DNA from: Fuerstiella sp.
GTDB lineage: Bacteria; Planctomycetota; Planctomycetia; Planctomycetales; Planctomycetaceae
DNA length: 64,000 bases
Direction: 5' to 3'
Assembly: GCA_029245955.1 (NCBI GenBank)
Contig: JAQWOH010000071.1
Coordinates: forward strand, 40,595-104,594
The notes under the pieces were generated by a model. It ran no database searches. It saw only the letters and a program-made list of their open reading frames with translations, and was not told where the DNA came from. Position 1 is the stretch's first letter, and each line of letters opens with the position of its first letter. The translations under genes were made by a program, and so were the position numbers. Shown in pieces: positions 56,378 to 64,000 of this stretch.

Positions 56378-57796
56378 TCATTTCATTAGTGCAAGGATTT
56401 CCGTGAAGAGGACTTTTTGTCCCTTGGCATCGTCGGCCTTGCAGGCTACCAGTTCCAGATACTTGTTGCTGACCTGCTGATAGCGTTTCTCCTGTTCCAA
56501 CAGAGTTTCTTTCGCCGCCAGATACTCGAGTACTGGTCCCGTTTCGGCGCGAACGTGGTCGCCGTATTCGTTCCATTTCTCTTCCGAAATCTCTCCGCTC
56601 ATAAGGGGAAGATATTCAAAGCCCAATGGCTCCAGCTTTCCGGAAATATCCATCGATGACCCCGGCAGTGAAGCTACGCCAGATAAGAATGCCCCAGTCA
56701 AACAACAGGCACACACGAGTACAGCAATAACACTCAGAGTTCGAGGCTCCGGCATGCTGATTCCGGCCCCCGATTTTCTTGCGGGGGCCGCCCGACGAAT
56801 AGCCGGTGCAGCAGAGGGACCTGATGATTTCGAGTGCGGTGCCGGTGACCTGTTTGCCATCGAAGGCGCCGTGACGGACGGCACAGAAGCTGCGGCGGGA
56901 GTCGCATTCTCAGTGGTCCTGTCAGGAGCGCCCATTTCCCCCCCCGGCCGGACCGCTGCAGCAGTTGCCTTATTGTGTTGAGGTCGCTCGGCAACGTCAC
57001 GAACATTGCCATCTTCTGTAAAGACCTCCGTGAATATTTCCTGCAGAAAATCGTCCTTCTTCGTTTTCCGCTGCCTTTTCTTTACTGTCTTGGCTTTACC
57101 CGGAGACTTGCCTTTCGAAGACGAGCCTGTCCTTCTCGCTGATTTTTCCGCAGCAGGTTGCTCACTCACAGGCTGGGGGTCTGGGATTGCGGGAGCAGTC
57201 GGAACGGCATTTACCTCCTGCGGCAGCGCATGACTCCGCCGCTTCCCGGCCTTTGCCGCAGTTGATCTGTCGGTGCTGGCAGAACCGATCGCAACGGCTA
57301 CGTCCGGGATTACCTCAGGGAAACACCATTCGCCGTCTTCACCACGGCGAATCCTCTCGTCTGATTTCAGCGCTCCGGATTCAGCCATTTTTACCAGAGC
57401 GGAAACAGGCATTGGACCAAGAATCTGACCAAGAGTTTCAACATAATACGCAGCGTCGTCATTCTCTGTTTCAGACGCAGGGGCTTGCTGTGGAGAGGAA
57501 GACTCCAACTCTGAACTATTCTGCGGCGTTGATACGCCAGCATTCGGTGTCTCTGACGCCGGAACCGGGGGATTTTCTTCAAACACAAAGTTCAATTCGG
57601 ACAGATCCGTAATTTTCGATGGCGTTTTCTTGTCTCGCAATATCTGTTCCACCGTGTCCCACTCGGTCGAACCGTCTGCACGCACTGGATCCGTCGGCGC
57701 GAGAGTCCCACTGGTGAGCAATTGTTTGAGTTCTTCGGCCGTAACCGGGCCAAATTCCCCCGAGGAGAGCTTGTAGTACCAGACGGTTTCATTCAT
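56378..57796 (-). CDS. GYF_2-domain membrane protein
   Basis: The 472-residue product starts with a GYF_2 domain (WYYKLSSGEFGPVTAEELKQ, residues 6-25) and has a second copy at about 115-165 (YYVETLGQILGPMPVSALVK). A long basic, low-complexity linker (about 190-320, with KGKSPGKAKTVKKRQRKTKK) follows, then one membrane helix (LSVIAVLVCACCLTGAFLSG) near 370 and a C-terminal helical tail. GYF_2 domains bind proline-rich peptides; the protein is probably an anchored cytoplasmic interaction hub. The 43-base gap from the start of this gene to the stop of the upstream beta-helix gene suggests an operon with it. Confidence 0.85.
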   Translation of the reverse strand: MNETVWYYKLSSGEFGPVTAEELKQLLTSGTLAPTDPVRADGSTEWDTVEQILRDKKTPSKITDLSELNFVFEENPPVPASETPNAGVSTPQNSSELESSSPQQAPASETENDDAAYYVETLGQILGPMPVSALVKMAESGALKSDERIRRGEDGEWCFPEVIPDVAVAIGSASTDRSTAAKAGKRRSHALPQEVNAVPTAPAIPDPQPVSEQPAAEKSARRTGSSSKGKSPGKAKTVKKRQRKTKKDDFLQEIFTEVFTEDGNVRDVAERPQHNKATAAAVRPGGEMGAPDRTTENATPAAASVPSVTAPSMANRSPAPHSKSSGPSAAPAIRRAAPARKSGAGISMPEPRTLSVIAVLVCACCLTGAFLSGVASLPGSSMDISGKLEPLGFEYLPLMSGEISEEKWNEYGDHVRAETGPVLEYLAAKETLLEQEKRYQQVSNKYLELVACKADDAKGQKVLFTEILALMK

Positions 57797-57839
57797 CAGT
57801 GCAACTCCAATGGGGCTGGCGCCGCGTTACGGCCCGCCA

Positions 57840-60149
57840 TTATTCTGATTCCTTCGATTGATCTTTCGGCATCGCAAGAATCCAGTTACGAATCAGGGAG
57901 TTCGACTCTTCGTGGATAAGGCTGCGACCGACGTTTGGCATGCGCGCCCCCGGTTCTTCACTCTCAATTCTGAACATCAGAATCGACTCATCCGGTTTGC
58001 CCGGAACAATGTCGTATTTGCGTCCGCCCGAGCCCTTGCCGACGGCGACCGGTGACTTGAATACGCCGTACTTCCCGGGATCTTTCTGAGACGATGACAG
58101 ATCAAGGCCCGACGTTCTGGCCGATCCTGCTGAATTATGACAGTGGGCGCAATTGACCTCCAGCCATGCTCTCGCACGGTGGTCGAGCGAACCGCTGTCG
58201 GGGTCGTCAAAGTGAGCAAGAACGGGGCGCAGTTCTTCTGCCGGAGCACCGTTCAGGATGCCGCTGTTTACCCAGTCCTCAAGCTGATTCGGCATACCGT
58301 GTTGCAATCCCGGACCGTTAAGATTTCTTGCTGTCGGACCCAAAGGAACAAAACGACCATTGCGGCTGTGGCAACTCAGACACTGATTCGCGTTCGGGAC
58401 CTGATACCTGTTGCTGTGATGAACTCCGTCTTTGCCCTCCCACACGACGTCGACAACACCACCTCCGAGTTCCAAGGTTGCGTCTGCCTGGTCGTCATCC
58501 CAGATATAGGAGTAGCCGTACCATCCCGACGATTCCCGCACTTGAATTCGCGTCTCGATGAAACGTTCTTCCCGCGAAGCGCCAACAGCAGAAACAGGGT
58601 ATGCAAATGTTTTTGCAATCACAGTATTCACAGGAAACTCGAACACCTCCGTATCCTGCCACTGAATCTGCTTGCCTTTCGGAAGTCTGATGTAGCGATG
58701 TTTGTTGGCATAGTCCGAAAATAATGGCGTATTAATGTCAAATGGAATCACACCGACAGTGGGAAGCCACTGGCCACCGGAACGGGCAAACAGGGCCCAC
58801 CCGGACAGTTTTTCGGGAGCAGAGCGATACACTGCGACAGCCGGATTTCCATTAGCCGACGGCGGCGAATGTTGCCTCAGCTTCACTGGTTTGACCGCCG
58901 GTAGATCAGCTCCATAGTCTTTCAGATCGCGATCAATCCTGTACTTTCCGGAAACAACATTTGCTGGTGACAGGTCGCCGATGTTCACATTCGCAAACGT
59001 CGCTTCCCCGTTGTCGCGAATATACCCCGGCAGTTCCCCGTTGTTCAGTCCTTCCGGTTTCAGCAGTCCATCAAACAGGATATCCGGCAACTGTCCTCCC
59101 ATAAGCGGCGAAAGCAACGTTCCAATACGCCCCATTGGCTTCCAGCCTCCTCCTGAGATTCTGTTGTCATGAATTGAGAATGCCTCAGGAAACGAATCGT
59201 ATTCTTCATCATTGATTTTGCGTTCCGTGATAAGAAAGCTGACCACGATCACATTACTGGTTTGATGGTTCGTGATTTCGTTATCAAAGACCTCGACGTG
59301 GTCGGTAGCCATCAGCATCACGCCTGACCCTGACGGTACATCAGCCACCATCGTGCCTTTCGGGGCAAAGTTTTCATGGTTGTTTCCGACGACTCTGTTC
59401 CTGAAGACGCGGACGTACCCTCCGTTTGTCAAAGTCAAGCCTGGCAGATCAAAGACCAGAATTCCTCCGGTGTTATCCACTGTCGTATTGTCGAAGACGT
59501 CTGCTCGCAGCGTGTTCTCAATCTCTATTCCGGCGACGTTGTGACGCGCGTAGCAGTCCCGGACAACGACGTCCTGTGACTGCCCAACGTAGATACCGGC
59601 ATCCGATGCTCCGATTGACACGCAGTTCTGGATCAGCACGTTTTGACACTCAACAGGATAGATGCCATACGCGCCATTTGTTGATTTCGGTCCGGCCGTC
59701 CACTCAACACGAACGTTGCGGAATGTGACGTCTTTTGCTCCCAGAACTTTGATGGCGTTGCCGACTGTGTCCTCCACTGCCAGGTTCTCAATTACAAACG
59801 CGTTTCCAGTCGCCACAATTCCACTGCTGCCTGCCACCTGTCCGCGAAATGACAAAACCGTCTTGTCACGTCCGGCACCACGAATCGTCAGATTGTCACA
59901 AACAATGTTCAGCTCTGATTCAAATTCGTAGTTGCCGGCGCGAAGTTCTATCACATCGCCGGGTACGGCGTTGATCAGGGTGGCCTGCAGTTCGTACGCT
60001 ACGTCTGCTCCAGGTTGAAACACACTTATTTGAGGGGCCATCCGTCTGCCCGCCTGATCTGCCGATTCAACGGCAACCAGAGTCGTTACTGCGAATATGA
60101 AATATGCAGCAACAGAAACGAACGCCAGACCGGCCGAAGAACGTTGCAC
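57840..60149 (-). CDS. Fused parallel beta-helix and CxxCH protein (TIGR03805+TIGR03806 type)
   Basis: The 769-residue product has a signal peptide (to about residue 30). Residues about 40-410 form a right-handed parallel beta helix (repeated V-x-N-x-x-V-x-G style turns; segments VIENLAVEDTVGNAIKV and NVLIQNCVSIGASDAGIYVG). From about 440 the protein changes to the second family, with two haem-type motifs CLSCH at 590-594 and CAHCH at 667-671, and the segment KGKQIQWQDTEVFEFPVNT. In other bacteria these two families are encoded by adjacent genes, so this is a natural fusion. It is probably a periplasmic or outer-surface protein; the reaction, if any, is unknown. Confidence 0.85.
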   Translation of the reverse strand: MQRSSAGLAFVSVAAYFIFAVTTLVAVESADQAGRRMAPQISVFQPGADVAYELQATLINAVPGDVIELRAGNYEFESELNIVCDNLTIRGAGRDKTVLSFRGQVAGSSGIVATGNAFVIENLAVEDTVGNAIKVLGAKDVTFRNVRVEWTAGPKSTNGAYGIYPVECQNVLIQNCVSIGASDAGIYVGQSQDVVVRDCYARHNVAGIEIENTLRADVFDNTTVDNTGGILVFDLPGLTLTNGGYVRVFRNRVVGNNHENFAPKGTMVADVPSGSGVMLMATDHVEVFDNEITNHQTSNVIVVSFLITERKINDEEYDSFPEAFSIHDNRISGGGWKPMGRIGTLLSPLMGGQLPDILFDGLLKPEGLNNGELPGYIRDNGEATFANVNIGDLSPANVVSGKYRIDRDLKDYGADLPAVKPVKLRQHSPPSANGNPAVAVYRSAPEKLSGWALFARSGGQWLPTVGVIPFDINTPLFSDYANKHRYIRLPKGKQIQWQDTEVFEFPVNTVIAKTFAYPVSAVGASREERFIETRIQVRESSGWYGYSYIWDDDQADATLELGGGVVDVVWEGKDGVHHSNRYQVPNANQCLSCHSRNGRFVPLGPTARNLNGPGLQHGMPNQLEDWVNSGILNGAPAEELRPVLAHFDDPDSGSLDHRARAWLEVNCAHCHNSAGSARTSGLDLSSSQKDPGKYGVFKSPVAVGKGSGGRKYDIVPGKPDESILMFRIESEEPGARMPNVGRSLIHEESNSLIRNWILAMPKDQSKESE

Positions 60150-60256
60150 GAACGGACTCCCTTTCAGAGCTAAGGAAAAAATTCAAATCGAGCTGAACGA
60201 GCTGGCTGGAACCTCGATGCATCAGGTGGGACAACACCTGATCGACGGAATCATAT

Positions 60257-61930
60257 CTATCCCAGCAGTGCCGCAGAAAATAACCCGGGCAGCCGAAACA
60301 CTGACGGTCGATGATATAGTTGCACTAATCGGGTCGCCACATCCACTGACCTGCCGTGCGACGGAAACCAGACGGGGCGGGGAAAATTAATCAATGGGCC
60401 TTCCAGAACAGTCTTTTCGATGCGATCAAGAAGATAGGTGTTATGCACGTTTCCTATGCCACTCTGAACATTCTCCGGTGTGGCCCCCGGATACGCCCCC
60501 CACGGTGGACTAACGAGTCCGTATGCGAGACCGGACCACTGGTTTATGCAGACAGAGCCGTAACGCAAATCGGTAATGCAGCGTTCAACCGCATCGGCCT
60601 GCTGGCTGCGAAAGCCGGGGGGAATTGAGACAGACGCACAAAGTGTCCCTGTCACTCGGTCATTCACAAAGTTTGTCGCTACTTCCAGGAACTTCGCCGG
60701 TGATGTCGCATCCAGCTGGGTCTCAGCACAAACGCAGACAAAAGATTCTTCCTGAAACAGGTCTGGCCGCGCATCGATACTCTGCCCCGTCAAAAGCGTC
60801 CACGGGAGGCAACCTTCCGGGTCAGGCGGAGCAGTGAATCCGGAAAAACGTTCGAATCGTTCTGTGGCACCTGGATAATAGCCCGGCCGAACCGGTGTTG
60901 CCGACAAATAATGTCGCAGGAGATCCAGAAAAATATCACGTTGCGGCCAGTTCTTCCACGTGACAATCACTTTTGTCGCCAGACAGTTAAATGATGAGTT
61001 ATTCGTGATTGACGCTGCGACATGCTGAGCCTGAGACCGGAGCTGCGATTCTTTGTAATCACCCGGCACAATTATCCAGGGCGTTACGTTTCCAAGTTCG
61101 CTGGTCACTGACTTTTTCAGTGCCGGGTCGTTGTCCTGCTTTCGGCGGCGCCGTTCGGCCGCGTCGCTTCCCCAGACAATGGTGTCGTGTGTTGCCGCAC
61201 AACCAGTGATGTGCACGTCGTCGACCAGTTCGTGATGAATCATCTCGCTGCCGACGTCCGGCCCACCCGTAAGAATGCGTAACAGACCGGCCTTGATTAA
61301 CGGCGCGAGCGCCCGCGCAAAGATCGGCGCGAGGTACTCGTTCACAGGATTCATCTTCAGCAGAACGCACCTGCGTTCGAACATGATCTTGTTAAGACTG
61401 TCTGTTGCTGGAATGGAAGATACATTTCCAGCACCAAGGATTCCTGTCACTCCTGTCAGCTCTTCGTCAGCGGCCAACCGAGCAAGTGTTCCATGAATTT
61501 CCTCAGGATCCCCCCCCCGCTGCAGCCTTACTGAGCCACGAATTCCCATAAACGTAAGGCTGTCATATAAACCATTCGTTGGAAACACCGGAACCGAAAG
61601 TTGATTGCCAGACAGTCGTCTGGGGCTGCCTGTCAGTCGCGGACATCCCTGCCTCTGAATGTCAGTCAGAGTCTGAATTGTCAATTGCAACTGACGAGCA
61701 ACAACGGCCGGCCCGCTGAGCAGGTCCTCGGCACGAATCGACGACGTCGCTGGCAGCCCTTTAGCAATGGCTGCACGTTCGGCCCATTCCCGCGCAGTTT
61801 CGTATACAGTGTCGATACACCGACGACAAATCCGAATTCGAGCTGCGACAGAAAGTGTATTTCCAGCACCTTTGGCCAGATCACGAGCCGCTGCCGCGAC
61901 ATTTTCAAATGGGGTGTTTCTGCGGTCCAT
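60257..61930 (-). CDS. Aldehyde dehydrogenase-family protein
   Basis: Start at ATG 61930, with GAGG about 8 bases upstream; the frame is open to 61999. The 557-residue product is a member of the ALDH superfamily: catalytic Cys316 in NNSSFNCLATKVIV, the general-base Glu278 in TSELGNVTPWIIV, a cofactor segment ILTGGPDVGSEM near 220 and PWGAYPGATPENVQSGIG near the C-terminus. It is longer than typical ALDHs (about 480-500) and has no clear relation to a named substrate class. No signal peptide. It lies 107 bases upstream of the beta-helix gene start on the same strand. Confidence 0.8.
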   Translation of the reverse strand: MDRRNTPFENVAAAARDLAKGAGNTLSVAARIRICRRCIDTVYETAREWAERAAIAKGLPATSSIRAEDLLSGPAVVARQLQLTIQTLTDIQRQGCPRLTGSPRRLSGNQLSVPVFPTNGLYDSLTFMGIRGSVRLQRGGDPEEIHGTLARLAADEELTGVTGILGAGNVSSIPATDSLNKIMFERRCVLLKMNPVNEYLAPIFARALAPLIKAGLLRILTGGPDVGSEMIHHELVDDVHITGCAATHDTIVWGSDAAERRRRKQDNDPALKKSVTSELGNVTPWIIVPGDYKESQLRSQAQHVAASITNNSSFNCLATKVIVTWKNWPQRDIFLDLLRHYLSATPVRPGYYPGATERFERFSGFTAPPDPEGCLPWTLLTGQSIDARPDLFQEESFVCVCAETQLDATSPAKFLEVATNFVNDRVTGTLCASVSIPPGFRSQQADAVERCITDLRYGSVCINQWSGLAYGLVSPPWGAYPGATPENVQSGIGNVHNTYLLDRIEKTVLEGPLINFPRPVWFPSHGRSVDVATRLVQLYHRPSVFRLPGLFSAALLG

Positions 61931-62051
61931 CTCGGTTGCCTCATTGCTGCCGATAGAACATGGCATGGAACAACACAGAAACGCAGCCACATGGTCCAAC
62001 CAGATGGCTGGACCATGTGGGCGGTCATCTGCTTACAGCATTTTGAGTGAC

Positions 62052-63065
62052 CTAAAACTCTCCGACAACTTCTCCGTTTCCGCGAGTACCAAGTGCGTTG
62101 TAAACACCTTGGTCAATATTTTCAGAGATGAAACGTCCTGACCCGTCACCCAGCAGGAATTGGCCGCCGCCCACATGTGGGCTGCGAAAGTTGCTCGTGT
62201 AGTCACCTGCAGAATTACAATTACCCAGATCACCATCGTCATAGACTGTTTCCACGACGGGGTTTTTATTCAGTGCCCACACGGTCGTGCCATAGTTTCC
62301 GGCGGTCGTGTATCCGGAAAGGCTTTGAATATTCACTGGGTTCGGCTGGGGAGCAATCCACCCTGCCTGTACGCGTCCTGCAGGGCTGGGAATCGGCGTG
62401 TTCGGCGCGGCACCGGCAGCAACTTCCCATGCCCCGCCGCTAGCTCCTTCGCCAACACAGAGCGTGTTGCTCGATCCGTCGGTAATATCCCGAAACTTAG
62501 TCTTCAGATTGATCCCGAACATTCCGACATTTCTGTCGGACGCAGCTGTCAGACACCATCCTTGAGTGGCCCCTTTGCTCAGAAGATAGTTAATTGATCC
62601 TAACTCCACGCCAATGGGGTAATTTGCCAGGACAGGGTTCGTATCGACTTCGGGACCTGTATTGGATGGACACAGATAGGGCTTCACGATGGTTTTAGCG
62701 GCAACGGGAGTCTGCTGTTCCCATGGCTTTTCGCTGACGTACAAGTTCAGTAGGTTCGTTTCTTCCAGAAACGGCAAGATGGAAGCAAACGCACCGATAG
62801 AGATATGGACGCCGAATGTTGGAGGACCGGGAGCTTCGGGTCTTGCCGTGCCGCCAAGGGGAAACATCTGGAAAACGTCGTGATAGTTGTGCATACCCAG
62901 CCCAATTTGCTTTAGATTGTTCTTGCACTGAGTACGGCGGGCAGCCTCACGAGCCTGTTGCACTGCCGGCAGCAGAAGCGCGATAAGTATTGCGATAATT
63001 GCGATGACGACCAGCAGTTCAATGAGAGTAAAACCTTTTCTTTTCCTGACAATATGTCTATTCAC
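62052..63065 (-). CDS. DUF1559 prepilin-like protein
   Basis: The 337-residue product starts with a basic leader and the type IV pilin/pseudopilin cleavage site G-FTLIELL, followed by the hydrophobic VVIAIIAILIALLLPAV helix (residues about 12-34). The remaining part is DUF1559, with the early segment RTQCKNNLKQIGLGMHNYHD and the C-terminal H-x9-DG motif (SPHVGGGQFLLGDGS). These proteins are strongly expanded in Planctomycetota and are processed by a prepilin peptidase; their surface or secretion role is unknown. The 5' region (63066-63490) probably contains its promoter. Confidence 0.93.
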   Translation of the reverse strand: MNRHIVRKRKGFTLIELLVVIAIIAILIALLLPAVQQAREAARRTQCKNNLKQIGLGMHNYHDVFQMFPLGGTARPEAPGPPTFGVHISIGAFASILPFLEETNLLNLYVSEKPWEQQTPVAAKTIVKPYLCPSNTGPEVDTNPVLANYPIGVELGSINYLLSKGATQGWCLTAASDRNVGMFGINLKTKFRDITDGSSNTLCVGEGASGGAWEVAAGAAPNTPIPSPAGRVQAGWIAPQPNPVNIQSLSGYTTAGNYGTTVWALNKNPVVETVYDDGDLGNCNSAGDYTSNFRSPHVGGGQFLLGDGSGRFISENIDQGVYNALGTRGNGEVVGEF

Positions 63066-63490
63066 GCTGTAGACTCCGGTTAAAACGATGTGATGGTTTT
63101 CTTCTTATGACGGCCCGTCACTGGGATACGTGTGGTCGAGATGGCAATCTGCAACTCGACCATTCGTAAACCAACACGATTAACTCTTCAGAAGCTGACG
63201 TCATGCAGTCTCGGTACGTTCGTGATAAATTAGAAAATTCATCAACGACGTGTGGAAATAATCACGATTCGCAATGATTTTGAGTGCAATGCAACATTGA
63301 TGTTCGGGATGCGCATTCCACCAGCTCCTGTGGTTAGCTCCAAACACCGCTTCTACCAACTGTAATTGCTCGATGATAGACTTAAAGACAACGCTAAATA
63401 AAGAAAGCCCTGTTCTGTTCCCTGATGGTCACATTCCACTCCGGGGTGCACATGTCTACTGCATCTGAATCAGACGTGGTCTCGTCGACG
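63066..63490. other. 425-base AT-rich spacer upstream of DUF1559 gene
   Basis: No gene recognised. It is more AT-rich than the coding flanks, particularly around 63225-63290, consistent with a promoter region for the minus-strand gene. Confidence 0.4.
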
Positions 63491-63493
63491 TTT

Positions 63494-63741
63494 AGGCGAA
63501 GTTACAGCGGCAGAAAATAATCGGCCGCGAGGCCCTGGTGGAACTGACGACCATCGTCACACCCGACACAATTCTTCGCTGGTATGGCGAACTCGTGGCG
63601 AAGAAGTTCGACTCCAGCGACAAGCGAAAACCCGGTCGCCGACACAAGTCGGAGGGTGTAGACCGACCGTCGTGGTCAGTGATCAGTTTGAGGATGAATT
63701 CGCCCTCACTGAAGTTCCGTAAGTTTAGTGGGCGCTGGTAA
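63494..63741 (+). pseudogene. Transposase/integrase fragment
   Basis: The plus strand encodes an internal piece of an integrase-core transposase: AKLQRQKIIGREALVELTTI, then VTPDTILRWYGELVAKKF and DKRKPGRR, a segment typical of planctomycete integrase-type transposases just before the DDE core. The frame is closed by a stop upstream (63491) and family resemblence ends after about 63650. Nothing complete remains. Confidence 0.55.
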
Positions 63742-63916
63742 CGGTTGTTTGAGACAGCCATTCTGTCTCGAAAAGGTGTTTGATGAGGATTTGCCTTCGT
63801 CAGAGCCGGTCGTCGTTCACTCACTTGCTGCCGTGAATGATGACCGGCGGAGATGATGTCAAATCCCGCTCCTTGCCTTTGTTGGTGAGGTTCCGAGGAA
63901 CTCCACGACGCTCGTG

Positions 63917-64000
63917 TTAGCCGTTCTGTTCAAACTGCTCCGGACTCATGCCATCGAGAAACGAATGACGGCGTATCCGATTGTAGAACACTTCGATGTA
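63917..64000 (-). mobile_element. C-terminal end of an IS3-type transposase, cut by the window
   Basis: Reading in from the right edge on the minus strand gives YIEVFYNRIRRHSFLDGMSP and EQFEQNG then a stop at 63917. YIEVFYNR-RRHS is the classical C-terminal signature of IS3-family OrfB transposases. The rest lies outside the window, so intactness is unknown. Confidence 0.8.

Noticed and set aside
60852..60870. TTCGAATC sequence resembling a tRNA T-loop
   Set aside because: Inside the aldehyde dehydrogenase gene with no cloverleaf around it.

Overview
The window reads as chromosomal DNA of a member of the Planctomycetota, probably marine and of the order Planctomycetales. The evidence is the gene content: DUF1549/DUF1553 (PSCyt2/PSD1-type) proteins paired with Tat-exported DUF1501 proteins, several sulfatases, a DUF1559 prepilin-like protein with an N-terminal GFTLIELLVVIAIIAIL-type helix, a GYF_2 protein, Tat-exported sugar-phosphate-isomerase-like TIM barrels, and many small periplasmic EF-hand proteins. 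No rRNA, tRNA or CRISPR array was seen.

Layout. 0-6.5 kb: the start of an unknown gene, a PilZ protein, then a compact unit of DUF1549/DUF1553 protein, class II aldolase and DUF1501 protein. 6.5-9.3 kb (minus): selO, a cupin and a PhyH-type oxygenase. 9.5-12.3 kb: an exported adaptor protein made of two head-to-tail HlyD/MFP units, preceded by a hexanucleotide microsatellite. 12.6-14.5 kb: one small membrane protein and about 1.5 kb with no recognisable gene. 14.5-22.4 kb: a sulfatase island of four intact sulfatases with four different active-site motifs (CSPSR, CSTFR, CRPSL, CAPTR) and an SGNH-like EF-hand protein. 22.6-26.9 kb: a second DUF1549/DUF1553-DUF1501 unit, translationally coupled to a WD40 protein. 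27.9-32 kb: a lipoprotein built of 22 tandem EAAAK/EAATE pentapeptides, a TIM-barrel protein, an extended SDR and an HD-domain protein. 32-36.2 kb: a CotH gene followed by the 5' end of a DUF4956-like gene fused in frame to an IS630-type transposase remnant, then a decayed DUF362-like stretch.

36.3-53.1 kb: the most distinctive region, a six-gene minus-strand operon. In transcription order it encodes a retropepsin-like/TPR protein, a membrane protein with a long disordered arm, MoxR ATPase, DUF58 protein, a BatA-like protein without a MIDAS motif, and a 3092-residue protein joining a BatA/BatB-like VWA membrane module to more than 2000 residues of TPR-like helices. Four of the five junctions are 4-bp overlaps, so the products are probably made in fixed proportion and work together as an envelope-facing MoxR/Bat-type machine.

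53.3-64 kb: a periplasmic protein, a thioredoxin with an EF hand, a sulfatase pseudogene with traceable frameshifts that ends next to a planctomycete-type interspersed repeat, a GYF_2 protein, a fused beta-helix/CxxCH protein (TIGR03805 plus TIGR03806 type), an aldehyde dehydrogenase-family protein, the DUF1559 prepilin-like protein, and transposase fragments at the right edge. All family assignments come from reading motifs by eye; no database search was run.
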